Below, in pieces: positions 11,173 to 18,334 of a stretch of DNA of 64,000 nucleotides. The notes below the pieces were generated by a model. It had not been told where the DNA came from and searched no databases. It saw only the letters and a program-made list of their open reading frames with translations. This stretch comes from Azoarcus indigens (GTDB lineage: Bacteria > Pseudomonadota > Gammaproteobacteria > Burkholderiales > Rhodocyclaceae), in NCBI RefSeq assembly GCF_004361735.1, contig NZ_SNVV01000011.1:1-64000 (forward strand). The letters are read 5' to 3'. A program made the position numbers and the translations under genes. Each line of letters begins with the position of its first letter. Within the stretch, counting starts at the first letter, position 1.

Positions 11173-12328
11173 GGCCGGCTCCTGTTGCGGCGTCTTCCGT
11201 GGGATCGGCGTCGTCGAGTATTACCCGATAGGCTACACAGGGGTCCAGGGCCAGGGCGAGGGCATTCAGCCGCTTTTGGGCGATCCCGCTGTCCGGCGCC
11301 GGCCAGCCGCTGCCTTCGCTGGCGAAGCTGCCGGCGGGGTGGAAATTCCACTCGGTAGGGGCGCACACCCGGTAGTCGGCGATGCGGCCTTCGCCATCCA
11401 GGCGCACGCCGTGCAGCAGCAGGCCGCGGGCGGTTTCCACCCAGGCGAGGCCGACGCCCGGCGCCGGCGAGGCGGCATCCGCCAGCTCCGGCACCCCGGC
11501 GGCCAGCGGCTGGCGCAGCCGGCTGGCGCAGTCGGCGACGTCGATGACCTTGGCCAGCAGCCGGGCGGAGATGCGGTGGCCCTGCTCCAGCAACAGGCGC
11601 ACCAGCGGCGATCCGGCGTTGCGTGCCAGCGGGCCGGTTTCGGCGGCGGCGCCGTGGTCGATGGGCTGCAGGCACCAGTCTTCGTCCGGCAGGCCGCCGA
11701 GCGCGTCCAGCCAGCCGGCGGCGCTGCGCCGCGGCAGCAGGGCCACCGCGCCGCTGGCCGGCGCGCCGGCGGTGCCGGAGCGCACCAGCGCGCCGAGCAC
11801 GCTGCCCAGGCCGCCGCCGGCCTCGGCGCGGTCCACGAATTCGCCCAGGTTGCGCGGCTCGCGCAGGCGGGTGAAGAAGCCGGCCAGCAGTTCGCGGGCG
11901 ACCAGGTCCAGCAGGTCGCCGCCGAGGGCGTAGGCCTCTTCCGCGCTCAGCGGGCGGGCGAGGCGGCGGTGCAGTTCGGCGTAGCGGTTGCGGCGGGCGT
12001 CGAAGCCGAGCAGCGGCGGCCAGTCCAGCAGCAGGCGCCACAGGTGTTCCTGGGCGGCTTCGGCGGCCAGGCAGCGTTCCAGCGCGGCGGCTTCGTCTTC
12101 ACCGGGCGTGGGCTGGCCGAGGGCGGCGGCGCAGGCGAGGCGAGCGGCGCTCTGCTGGGCCTGGGCGCAGAGGGCGAACAGGCGCGGCACCAGCGCGGCG
12201 GCTTCGGCCGGGCTGCGGCCGGCGAGCAGGGCGGCGGCGCGCGGGCGCTGGTTGCGGATGTCGATATGCGTGAGCTGGCTGCCCTGGCGGTGGGCGTGCA
12301 GCAGCAGGGGGTCGGCTTGCGTGTTCAT
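11165..12328 (-). CDS. hupK: Hydrogenase assembly protein HupK/HoxV
   Basis: HupK/HoxV (387 aa) is a degenerate relative of the hydrogenase large subunit, thought to act as a scaffold during assembly of the Fe(CN)2CO cofactor in O2-exposed conditions. The recognisable part is the C-terminal half (TARGLLLHGVRLDGEGRI, then CAPTEWNFHPAGSF), which mirrors the large-subunit C-terminal region, while the Ni-ligand CxxC motifs are largely lost. The start at 12328 overlaps the hupJ stop by ATGA. It lies between hupJ and hypA, the standard position. Confidence 0.85.
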   Translation of the reverse strand: MNTQADPLLLHAHRQGSQLTHIDIRNQRPRAAALLAGRSPAEAAALVPRLFALCAQAQQSAARLACAAALGQPTPGEDEAAALERCLAAEAAQEHLWRLLLDWPPLLGFDARRNRYAELHRRLARPLSAEEAYALGGDLLDLVARELLAGFFTRLREPRNLGEFVDRAEAGGGLGSVLGALVRSGTAGAPASGAVALLPRRSAAGWLDALGGLPDEDWCLQPIDHGAAAETGPLARNAGSPLVRLLLEQGHRISARLLAKVIDVADCASRLRQPLAAGVPELADAASPAPGVGLAWVETARGLLLHGVRLDGEGRIADYRVCAPTEWNFHPAGSFASEGSGWPAPDSGIAQKRLNALALALDPCVAYRVILDDADPTEDAATGAGHA

Positions 12329-12876
12329 TCCCGGCCTCCGAACAGGCTGCCGCGCAGGAAGGCGCGGCGGGATACCGCCTGGTTGGAGAGCGGGCGCCCG
12401 GCCAGCCGCGCGGCTTCCGCATCCTCGCGCGCGGCGGCGGTGCTGTCCAGTGCGCCTTCGCCCGGCTGCAACAGGGCGTCGAAGGCGGCCAGCGCCACTG
12501 CTTCGGCGGCGGCCTGGTCGTCGAATTCGAACACCGGGGAGAACAGCGAGCAGGTCTGGTAGGGGCCGAGGCCGTCCTCGCTGCTGCCGAGGAAGGTGTA
12601 GCTGCCGGAGGGGAAGGCCCAGTCCTGCGATTCGCCGACGGCAATGGCGCGGAAGCGCCCGCCGCCGCCCGGCAGGATGACCAGCGACAGCGCCCAGGGA
12701 GTGAGCAGCACGCCCAGCCATTCGCCGTCGTGCCGCCGCATCGCCGGTACCGCCACCGCCAGCGCCGGATTGCACACCGGCAGCCCGGCCATGCGGGTGG
12801 CGGCGATGCGGGCGAAGGCGCGCTGCAGGGCGTCGGCGGGATTGCCGGCGTGGCCGGCGGGCGGTTGGGCGTGCAT
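12325..12876 (-). CDS. hupJ: HupJ/HybE-family hydrogenase assembly chaperone
   Basis: A 183-residue protein of the HupJ/HoxT/HybE chaperone family, which helps assemble or proofread the hydrogenase small subunit before Tat export. The conserved core is around residues 15-110 (MAGLPVCNPALAV, GVLLTPWALSLVILPG, FPSGSYTFLG). Oddly, the protein ends in SRRAFLRGSLFGGRE, which matches the Tat twin-arginine consensus but sits at the C-terminus, where it cannot be a normal signal peptide. Position between hupI and hupK is standard. Confidence 0.85.
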   Translation of the reverse strand: MHAQPPAGHAGNPADALQRAFARIAATRMAGLPVCNPALAVAVPAMRRHDGEWLGVLLTPWALSLVILPGGGGRFRAIAVGESQDWAFPSGSYTFLGSSEDGLGPYQTCSLFSPVFEFDDQAAAEAVALAAFDALLQPGEGALDSTAAAREDAEAARLAGRPLSNQAVSRRAFLRGSLFGGRE

Positions 12877-12949
12877 CGGGCGGGCTCGTTCTCGGGCTGC
12901 GGCGTTGGGCTGGCGGGCGTTCAGCGTGTGCCGCGGCGGAGGCGGTGTT

Positions 12950-13159
12950 TCATTCGTCCACCACCATGAACTTCTCCCGCGGCGCGTCGCAATTGGGGCA
13001 GGTCCAGTGCGCGGGCAGGGCGGCGAAGGGGGTGCCGGGCACCACCTGGGCGAGCGCGTCGCCCTCGGCCGGGTCGTAGATCCACCAGCAGATGCCGCAT
13101 TCCAGGCGGGCGTTGGGGTCCAGGCGGTCTTCGTCGCCGAGGTAGCTGCCTTCGAACAT
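12950..13159 (-). CDS. hupI: Rubredoxin HupI
   Basis: A 69-residue rubredoxin with two CxxC iron-binding pairs (CGICWWIYDP near residue 21 and CPNCDAPREKF near residue 54). In uptake-hydrogenase operons, HupI/HoxR is thought to donate or buffer electrons during assembly of the small subunit when oxygen is present. The start MFEGSYLG at 13159 is chosen over an upstream in-frame start that would run into hupH. It lies 26 bases after hupH and 73 bases before hupJ. Confidence 0.93.
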   Translation of the reverse strand: MFEGSYLGDEDRLDPNARLECGICWWIYDPAEGDALAQVVPGTPFAALPAHWTCPNCDAPREKFMVVDE

Positions 13160-13185
13160 GGTGTCGGGTCTCCGGTGGACGGCGT

Positions 13186-14043
13186 TCAGAGCTCGCCCAG
13201 GCTGTCGGTCCACTCGCGCAGGCGGGCGATGCTGTCGGCGAAGTCATCGGCGGCGGCCGGGGCGACGTCGGGCAGGTCGGTGACTTCCAGGGTGTTGAGG
13301 ATGAGGGTGTCGGCGCTGTTGAAGTACTGCACCCACCAGGTGCGGGCCAGGCCGGTGCTGGTGATGCGGCAGTTGCCGTAGCCGCGCGACAGGATGACCG
13401 TGGGGCCGATGCCCAGGCTGGCGACCAGCCAGTTGAGGTCGTCCGGCGTCATCGGCAGCAGGGTGAGGTTGATGATGTGGGCGGGGGCGCCGGGGGCGTG
13501 GCGGGAGACTGCATCCAGCAACTCGTTCATCACCGCCGGCGCGTTCATGACGCCCTGCGGCGCCGGCGGCGGGGTGAGCGTGGCCGGCATGTCGATCTGC
13601 GGCCGGGTGACGGCGGCGGGCGGCATGGCGCAGGCTTCGATGCGGTCGAAGCTGCCATCCTCGGCGATGACGCGCCAGACACCGGCGAACACCGTTTCCT
13701 GGATGCGCAGCGCCGGCTCGCCGCCGCGGGCTTCCACCCGGGCGCTGACCTCGCCCTGGCCGAGGGCGTCATTCACCAGCGCCAGCACCTCCGCCGGCAG
13801 GCCAGCGAGGTTGGCCACCGGGTGGCCGGCGTCGCCGAAGCGCCAGGCGCTCATGGCCGCGATCAGGTTCTGCAGCAGGCCGACGGCGGCGTCGCGGGCG
13901 GCGGGGGCGACTTCGTCCGGCAGGCGCGGCGGGTTGAAGGTGTCCATGCCGCTGGGCATGGGCATGTACTCCAGGTCTTCTTCCTCGAAGGGCGACTGGG
14001 AGCCGGGACCGACGGCGACGACCGGGATGGGGAAGGCTTTCAT
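13186..14043 (-). CDS. hupH: Hydrogenase expression/assembly protein HupH/HoxQ
   Basis: HupH/HoxQ/HyaF family (285 aa). These proteins act with HupG on the Tat-exported small subunit during maturation in air. Recognisable features are the N-terminal MKAFPIPVVAVGPGSQ, the EYMPMPSGMDTF segment, and the C-terminal RGYGNCRITSTG and WWVQYFNS segments that define the family. No membrane segment is present, and a cytoplasmic location is expected. It begins 11 bases after the hupG stop. Confidence 0.92.
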   Translation of the reverse strand: MKAFPIPVVAVGPGSQSPFEEEDLEYMPMPSGMDTFNPPRLPDEVAPAARDAAVGLLQNLIAAMSAWRFGDAGHPVANLAGLPAEVLALVNDALGQGEVSARVEARGGEPALRIQETVFAGVWRVIAEDGSFDRIEACAMPPAAVTRPQIDMPATLTPPPAPQGVMNAPAVMNELLDAVSRHAPGAPAHIINLTLLPMTPDDLNWLVASLGIGPTVILSRGYGNCRITSTGLARTWWVQYFNSADTLILNTLEVTDLPDVAPAAADDFADSIARLREWTDSLGEL

Positions 14044-14054
14044 CGGCGCTGTCC

Positions 14055-14555
14055 TCAGTGACAGGAAGTGGGAATGCTGGTGCGCACCGGGATGCCGATG
14101 CCGGGCCGGCGCGCGGCAGGGGTGGCGAGCATGCGGTTGATGGCGTCAACCAGCGGCCGCCAGTCGCGCATGCCTTCGACGGCGCCGACGTAGTCGCCGG
14201 GCTTGGCCTCCTCCGCGCCTTCCCCTTGCTGGCCGCCGCGCAGGAACAGCAGCGCCGGGTAGCGGCTGATGCCGAACTGGGCGGCGATCTCGCGGCTGGC
14301 GGCGGGGGCGGCGTAGGCGCGGCGGAAGGGGGCGTCGGCGGACTTCAGGGCTTCCGGCAGCACCACCACCATGTCCCAGGCTTCCGGGCAGCGCACCGGG
14401 TCGTCGGTGAGCAGGATCACCGCGTCGCCGGTCGCGGCGGCGAAGGCGGCGAGGTCGCCGGCCTCGAGCTGGGTGAAGCCGTCGCGCTCGCGCAGGCGCT
14501 GCAGGCCTTGCTCGAAGGGGCTGGTGCTGATGCCGAAGGAAGGGGCGTCGTTCAT
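14055..14555 (-). CDS. hupG: Thioredoxin-like Tat-proofreading chaperone HupG/HoxO
   Basis: HupG/HoxO/HyaE family (166 aa), a thioredoxin-fold protein lacking the catalytic CxxC, known to bind the hydrogenase small-subunit precursor and its Tat signal. The fold is visible as VILLTDDPVRCPEAWDMVVVLPE and the cis-Pro segment SRYPALLFLRGG. ATG at 14555 overlaps the hupF stop by four bases. It has a single central Cys (in DPVRC) and a second Cys at the C-terminus (TSCH). Confidence 0.9.
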   Translation of the reverse strand: MNDAPSFGISTSPFEQGLQRLRERDGFTQLEAGDLAAFAAATGDAVILLTDDPVRCPEAWDMVVVLPEALKSADAPFRRAYAAPAASREIAAQFGISRYPALLFLRGGQQGEGAEEAKPGDYVGAVEGMRDWRPLVDAINRMLATPAARRPGIGIPVRTSIPTSCH

Positions 14556-14863
14556 TTCTTCTGGTCTCTCAGGAAGTCGGGGAGCTGGGGTTCGCGGCCG
14601 ACCAGGTCGGCGAAGGCGGCGTCCAGGTCGGGCGTGCCGCCGGCCATCAGGCTGTCCAGCGCGGCCAGCGCGGCCAGGCTGCGGGCGGCTTCGTCGGCGT
14701 CGATGACTTCGCGGGCGGCGCCGAGGAAGGTCATCAGCCAGGCGCCGGCCGGCTGCGGGCCGGTGAGCAGGGTGTCTATCCAGGTCTCGCCGCCGTCGCG
14801 GTCGCGGCACAGCGCGCGGCCGTCCTCGCAGCGCAGTACCTGCATGGGGATGCCGACGCACAT
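14552..14863 (-). CDS. hupF: HypC-like chaperone HupF/HoxL
   Basis: HupF/HoxL (103 aa), a HypC paralogue dedicated to the uptake hydrogenase. It is known to protect the large-subunit precursor or its metal cofactor when oxygen is present. It starts MCVGIPMQV with the essential Cys at position 2. The C-terminal extension after the OB fold (ADLVGREPQLPDFLRDQKK) is typical of HupF and not of HypC. It lies 45 bases after hupD and overlaps hupG. Confidence 0.93.
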   Translation of the reverse strand: MCVGIPMQVLRCEDGRALCRDRDGGETWIDTLLTGPQPAGAWLMTFLGAAREVIDADEAARSLAALAALDSLMAGGTPDLDAAFADLVGREPQLPDFLRDQKK

Positions 14864-14908
14864 CTCAGCGCGTCCTCCGGCGGGGCGAGGGCGTACAGGA
14901 GGCGGCCT

Positions 14909-15529
14909 TCACTGCGAGGCCTTGGGCATGAAGCGCTCGTCGCCGATGCGACAGGCCAGTTCCTCCGCCGGCCGGCCCTGCTCGTAGGCGTGCAGGGCGA
15001 GGGCGTCGTCGTTGAGGCGGGCGGGCGGGGTGGCGCGCGGCGTCAGCGTCACGCCCCATTCGCGCAGGCGGGCGGCGGCCAGTTCCACCGCTTCGGGCAC
15101 ACGGGCGCGCACCTGCGGCCGCAGGCTGCCGCCGAAATCCTCCAGTTCCACCGGCTGCACGCCGATCAGCAGCATCTGCGCCGGGCCGCGGCCCAGCATG
15201 GCGGCGGAGGCCAGCACCTCCTGGAAACCGGTCTGGTGCAGGCTCATCTTCTTGGCGCCCATGAAGCGCGGTACTTCGTCGTTCTCGACCAGGCGCATGG
15301 TGCCGGGCTCCAGGCCGTAATCCACCGCGTCGAACACGATCAGCCGCTGCGCGGCGGACACGTAGGGCAGCAGGTAGAGGCCCTGGGTGCCGCCGTCCAT
15401 CACGGTGACGTCGGCCGGGGTTTCCCAGGCGGCGTCGAAGGCCTCGACGCAGCGCACGCCGAAGCCTTCGTCTGCCCACAGCAGGTTGCCGATGCCGAGG
15501 ATGAGGGTGCTGCCGTAGGTGGATTCCAT
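14909..15529 (-). CDS. hupD: Hydrogenase maturation endopeptidase HupD/HoxM
   Basis: HupD (206 aa) cleaves the C-terminal peptide of HupL after nickel is inserted. The three nickel-sensing residues of the family are visible: Glu in GNLLWADEGFG (about residue 20), Asp in IVFDAVDYG (about 66) and His in SLHQTGF (about 97). The expected cut site is after His in DPCLACSTH of HupL. This is the first gene of the downstream accessory block and has its own sigma-54-type promoter; in related loci it directly follows hupC. Confidence 0.94.
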   Translation of the reverse strand: MESTYGSTLILGIGNLLWADEGFGVRCVEAFDAAWETPADVTVMDGGTQGLYLLPYVSAAQRLIVFDAVDYGLEPGTMRLVENDEVPRFMGAKKMSLHQTGFQEVLASAAMLGRGPAQMLLIGVQPVELEDFGGSLRPQVRARVPEAVELAAARLREWGVTLTPRATPPARLNDDALALHAYEQGRPAEELACRIGDERFMPKASQ

Positions 15530-15553
15530 GGGGGCGTTCGCCGGTGTAACGAA

Positions 15554-15569
15554 TGGCGTAACAGTTGCA
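15554..15569 (+). promoter_or_regulatory. Second, overlapping sigma-54-like site facing the AAA+ gene
   Basis: On the plus strand TGGCGTA-ACAG-TTGCA also shows GG-N10-GC. Its -12 element (15565-15569) overlaps the -12 element of the opposing hupD promoter. It would point toward the AAA+ ATPase gene, leaving a leader of about 310 bases. Whether it is used is unknown; only one of the two sites could be occupied at a time. Confidence 0.45.
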
Positions 15570-15581
15570 GGGACTGTGCCA
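15566..15581 (-). promoter_or_regulatory. Sigma-54 promoter upstream of hupD
   Basis: On the minus strand TGGCACA-GTCC-CTGCA gives the essential GG-N10-GC spacing of a -24/-12 promoter, nearly matching TGGCACG-N4-TTGCA. Transcription would begin near 15555, about 26 bases before the hupD ATG. It would let HoxA drive hupDFGHIJK-hypABFCDE-hoxA separately from hupSLC. Confidence 0.7.
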
Positions 15582-15603
15582 ATTCCGGCGCATGGCTGGA
15601 TAT

Positions 15604-15628
15604 GTAGCCGAATCAGGGGCTTGGCTAC
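15604..15628. promoter_or_regulatory. Inverted repeat upstream of the hupD promoter
   Basis: GTAGCC and GGCTAC arms are separated by 13 bases, about 50-75 bases upstream of the predicted hupD start site. It is a candidate regulator-binding site. The rest of the 365-base region 15530-15894 shows no other gene. Confidence 0.25.
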
Positions 15629-15894
15629 GACTTCTTCGTCCAATGGAAATAGGCGGCGGCTGCGCTTCGCTACATTTCGTCGACAAAAGTGGAAAGCAAT
15701 TGTCCATCGGGGTGCAAAGGGGCTTTGCGCACCGCAGCGTGGGTGTGCCCTCCGGTCGCAGCGGGGCGGCGCATGTGGGGAATACGACAGCGCGCATTTT
15801 GCGCAAGCGGCTGTTTGCAAAGGGAAAGGGGCCGCAGGCGTGGATGGCATCGAACCTGCTCGTCTGCCGCACCCCAACCCCCAGGGAGCATGCA

Positions 15895-17589
15895 GTGAAA
15901 CTACAGATCGAACGCCGGCATGTGGAGGCCATGGTGCAGGCCTTCCCCCGGCTGGGCTGGCTGCAGGACCAGCTCAAGCTCGGCAACCGGGCCGAGGTGC
16001 CCTTCTCCCAGCTGGAGCATGCCGAGGTGTGCTTTCTCGGCGACCTCTACGGCGCCGGCGGGCCCAACGAGCGCGCCCGCGCCGCGCAGCTGGCGACGCT
16101 GAGCGAGGCCTTCAACGATGGCGGCTACCGCTTCGCCGACGATGAGCTGGAGCGGGTGGTGCCGGAGGTGATCCGCTACCTCGCCACCGGCGGCGCGCGC
16201 GGCTGGCTGTTCACCGCCGCCCTCACCGGCAAGCCGCAGGCCTGGGCGGTGGCGCGCATCGACTACACCCCGCCCGGCGGCGAAGAGAGCGCCAAGGTGC
16301 TGGTGGAACTGCGCGCCAACGCCAAAGGCAAGCTCGCCACCGCCAACATCCGCATCACCCCCAGCGACATTCCCGGCCGCACGGTGGCGGAGATCTTCGC
16401 CGGCAAGGGCTTCGTGCGCGAAACGCCGGCATTGCTGCAGGCCTACGATGAGGGCGAGCAGCGCTACTTCGACTGGCGCGCCCGCTACGGCGAGCAGTTC
16501 TCCGGCGGTGGCACCGGCTATTACGCCGAGAACCCCACCGCCACCCACCGCGACACCGATTGGTCGCGCAAGGACGTGGTGGTGCTCTCCTCCAGCGGCG
16601 GCAAGGCGCGGCTGGTGAACGACGAGAACATTCTTGCCGACCGCTCGCTGACGCTGGACACCCAGGGCAATGTGCTGGAGCGCTACCTGCGCTGGGCGTC
16701 GAAGAACGGCGAGTTCAAGCTGGAAGCGGAGATCGAGGCCATCCAGGCCATCCTGCCGGAGGGCATGTTCACCCGCCTGCCGGTGCAGTTCTACATCCTG
16801 ATGTTCCACCTCGACCTGCACCACTACGTGTGGGTGCATGTGGACGACCTGGAGCCCTACCGCTACAGCCCGGAGCTGAAGGACAAGCTGGTGCTGCCGG
16901 AGGAGCAGACCGATCTCATCGACATCCTCACCGCCGAGATGGACGTGTTGATGGAGGACATCGTCGCCGGCAAGTCCGGCGGCACCACCGTGCTGTGCGC
17001 CGGGCCCCCGGGCGTGGGCAAGACGCTGACCGCCGAGGTGTACGCCGAGATCATCCGCCGGCCGCTGTACCGGGTGCATTCGGGCCAGCTCGGCCTCAAC
17101 GTGGCGGCGATGGAGACCGCGCTGAAGGAGGTGCTGACCCGCGCCCAGCGCTGGGGCGCGGTGATGCTGATCGACGAGGCGGACGTCTACATCAAGCGCC
17201 GCGACGACAACATCTCGATGAACGCGGTGGTGGGCGTGTTCCTGCGCGTGCTGGAGTATTTCAACGGCCTGCTCTTCCTCACCACCAACCGGGTGGATGA
17301 CATCGACGAAGCCATCGTCTCCCGTTGCATCGCCCTGATCCGCTACGAGCTGCCCGACGCCGAGGCGCGCGCCCGCATCTGGCGGGTGATGGCCGAGCAG
17401 TTCGGCCTGGCGCTGGACGCGGCGCTGATAGACCGCCTGGTGACGCGCTATCCGCAGGCCTCCGGCCGCGACATCAAGGGTCTGGCCAAGCTGGTGGCCA
17501 AGTACTGCGGCCGCAAGGCGGTGCCGGCGGACATGGCGGCCTTCGACCGCTGCGCGATGTTCCGCGCGCTGACGCCAACGGAGGCCTGA
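15895..17589 (+). CDS. AAA+ ATPase with unknown N-terminal domain
   Basis: A 564-residue protein. Residues 1 to about 330 are unrecognised and include an FTRLPVQFYILMFHLDLHHY segment. Residues about 340-560 form an AAA+ module with Walker A GPPGVGKT, Walker B VMLIDEADVY, sensor-1 TTNRVDDID and arginine-finger region SRCI. No protease, zinc or membrane domain is seen, so it resembles a stand-alone remodelling ATPase. GTG at 15895 is chosen because GGGAG lies 6 bases upstream; an in-frame ATG at 15844 is the alternative. It is divergent from hupD and sits where hupC-hupD continuity is broken. Function unknown. Confidence 0.8.
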   Translation: MKLQIERRHVEAMVQAFPRLGWLQDQLKLGNRAEVPFSQLEHAEVCFLGDLYGAGGPNERARAAQLATLSEAFNDGGYRFADDELERVVPEVIRYLATGGARGWLFTAALTGKPQAWAVARIDYTPPGGEESAKVLVELRANAKGKLATANIRITPSDIPGRTVAEIFAGKGFVRETPALLQAYDEGEQRYFDWRARYGEQFSGGGTGYYAENPTATHRDTDWSRKDVVVLSSSGGKARLVNDENILADRSLTLDTQGNVLERYLRWASKNGEFKLEAEIEAIQAILPEGMFTRLPVQFYILMFHLDLHHYVWVHVDDLEPYRYSPELKDKLVLPEEQTDLIDILTAEMDVLMEDIVAGKSGGTTVLCAGPPGVGKTLTAEVYAEIIRRPLYRVHSGQLGLNVAAMETALKEVLTRAQRWGAVMLIDEADVYIKRRDDNISMNAVVGVFLRVLEYFNGLLFLTTNRVDDIDEAIVSRCIALIRYELPDAEARARIWRVMAEQFGLALDAALIDRLVTRYPQASGRDIKGLAKLVAKYCGRKAVPADMAAFDRCAMFRALTPTEA

Positions 17590-17646
17590 GCCGGCCGGGG
17601 CCGTGCCGGGCCGGGCGTGATGCGCGCGGCGGCCCGGCGGTCGGCC

Positions 17647-18222
17647 TCAGCGCGCCGGCTCGGCCAGCGCCCGCTCTATCGCCGCCGTCACTTCCGGCGC
17701 ATCCGGCTTCACCTTGCTGGGGAAGCTGGCGAGCACCTTGCCGTCGCGGCCGACCACGTACTTGGTGAAGTTCCACTTCGGCTCCGCCGATTCCCGCGCC
17801 AACTGGCGGAACAGCGGGCTGGCCTGCTCGCCGCGCACATGGGTGGGCGCGAACATGTCGAAGCTGACGCCGAAATTGACGAAGCAGACGTTGGCCGCCT
17901 TGGCCTCGTCGTCCGCCTCCTGGTTGAAGTCGTCGGAAGAGAAGCCCAGCACCTTCAGGCCGCTGGCCTTGTAGCGCTGGTGCACCGCTTCCAGCTCCTT
18001 GAACTGGCCGGTGTAGCCGCAGTGGCTGGCGGTGTTCACGATCAGCAGCGGCTGGCCCTGGTAACGCCTGAGATCCACCGTCTCGTCGGCATGCAGGCGG
18101 CGGAAGCTGTTGTTCAGCAGCGCCGGCGCGGCGCTGGTGGCGGCAGGGGTGTCCGCGGCGAGGGCGGGCTGGCCGGCGCCCAGGGCGGCGAGGATGGTGA
18201 CGAGGCAGACGGCAAGGCGCAT
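17647..18222 (-). CDS. Exported glutathione-peroxidase-family protein
   Basis: A 191-residue GPx-fold protein with a Sec signal peptide (MRLAVCLVTILAALGAGQPALA, cut near residue 22). It would reduce peroxides or lipid hydroperoxides in the periplasm using a thiol or thioredoxin-like donor. The peroxidatic Cys is in NTASHCGYTGQ, and the Trp of the family tetrad is in KWNFTKY. The segment that normally holds the catalytic Gln (CNQF) reads SSDDF, so the Gln is missing. The gene is alone, between the AAA+ gene and the acyl cluster, on the minus strand. No clear promoter was found. Confidence 0.85.
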   Translation of the reverse strand: MRLAVCLVTILAALGAGQPALAADTPAATSAAPALLNNSFRRLHADETVDLRRYQGQPLLIVNTASHCGYTGQFKELEAVHQRYKASGLKVLGFSSDDFNQEADDEAKAANVCFVNFGVSFDMFAPTHVRGEQASPLFRQLARESAEPKWNFTKYVVGRDGKVLASFPSKVKPDAPEVTAAIERALAEPAR

Positions 18223-18334
18223 GGCTGTACTCCGGCGGGGGCCGCAAGGGGCGGGTATGGGACGGAGAGTGCCATAGCCGGGTGAAAGTTCGGCGGCGGA
18301 TGCCTGCGGCGGGCAGGGCCGCCGCCCGCGCCGC

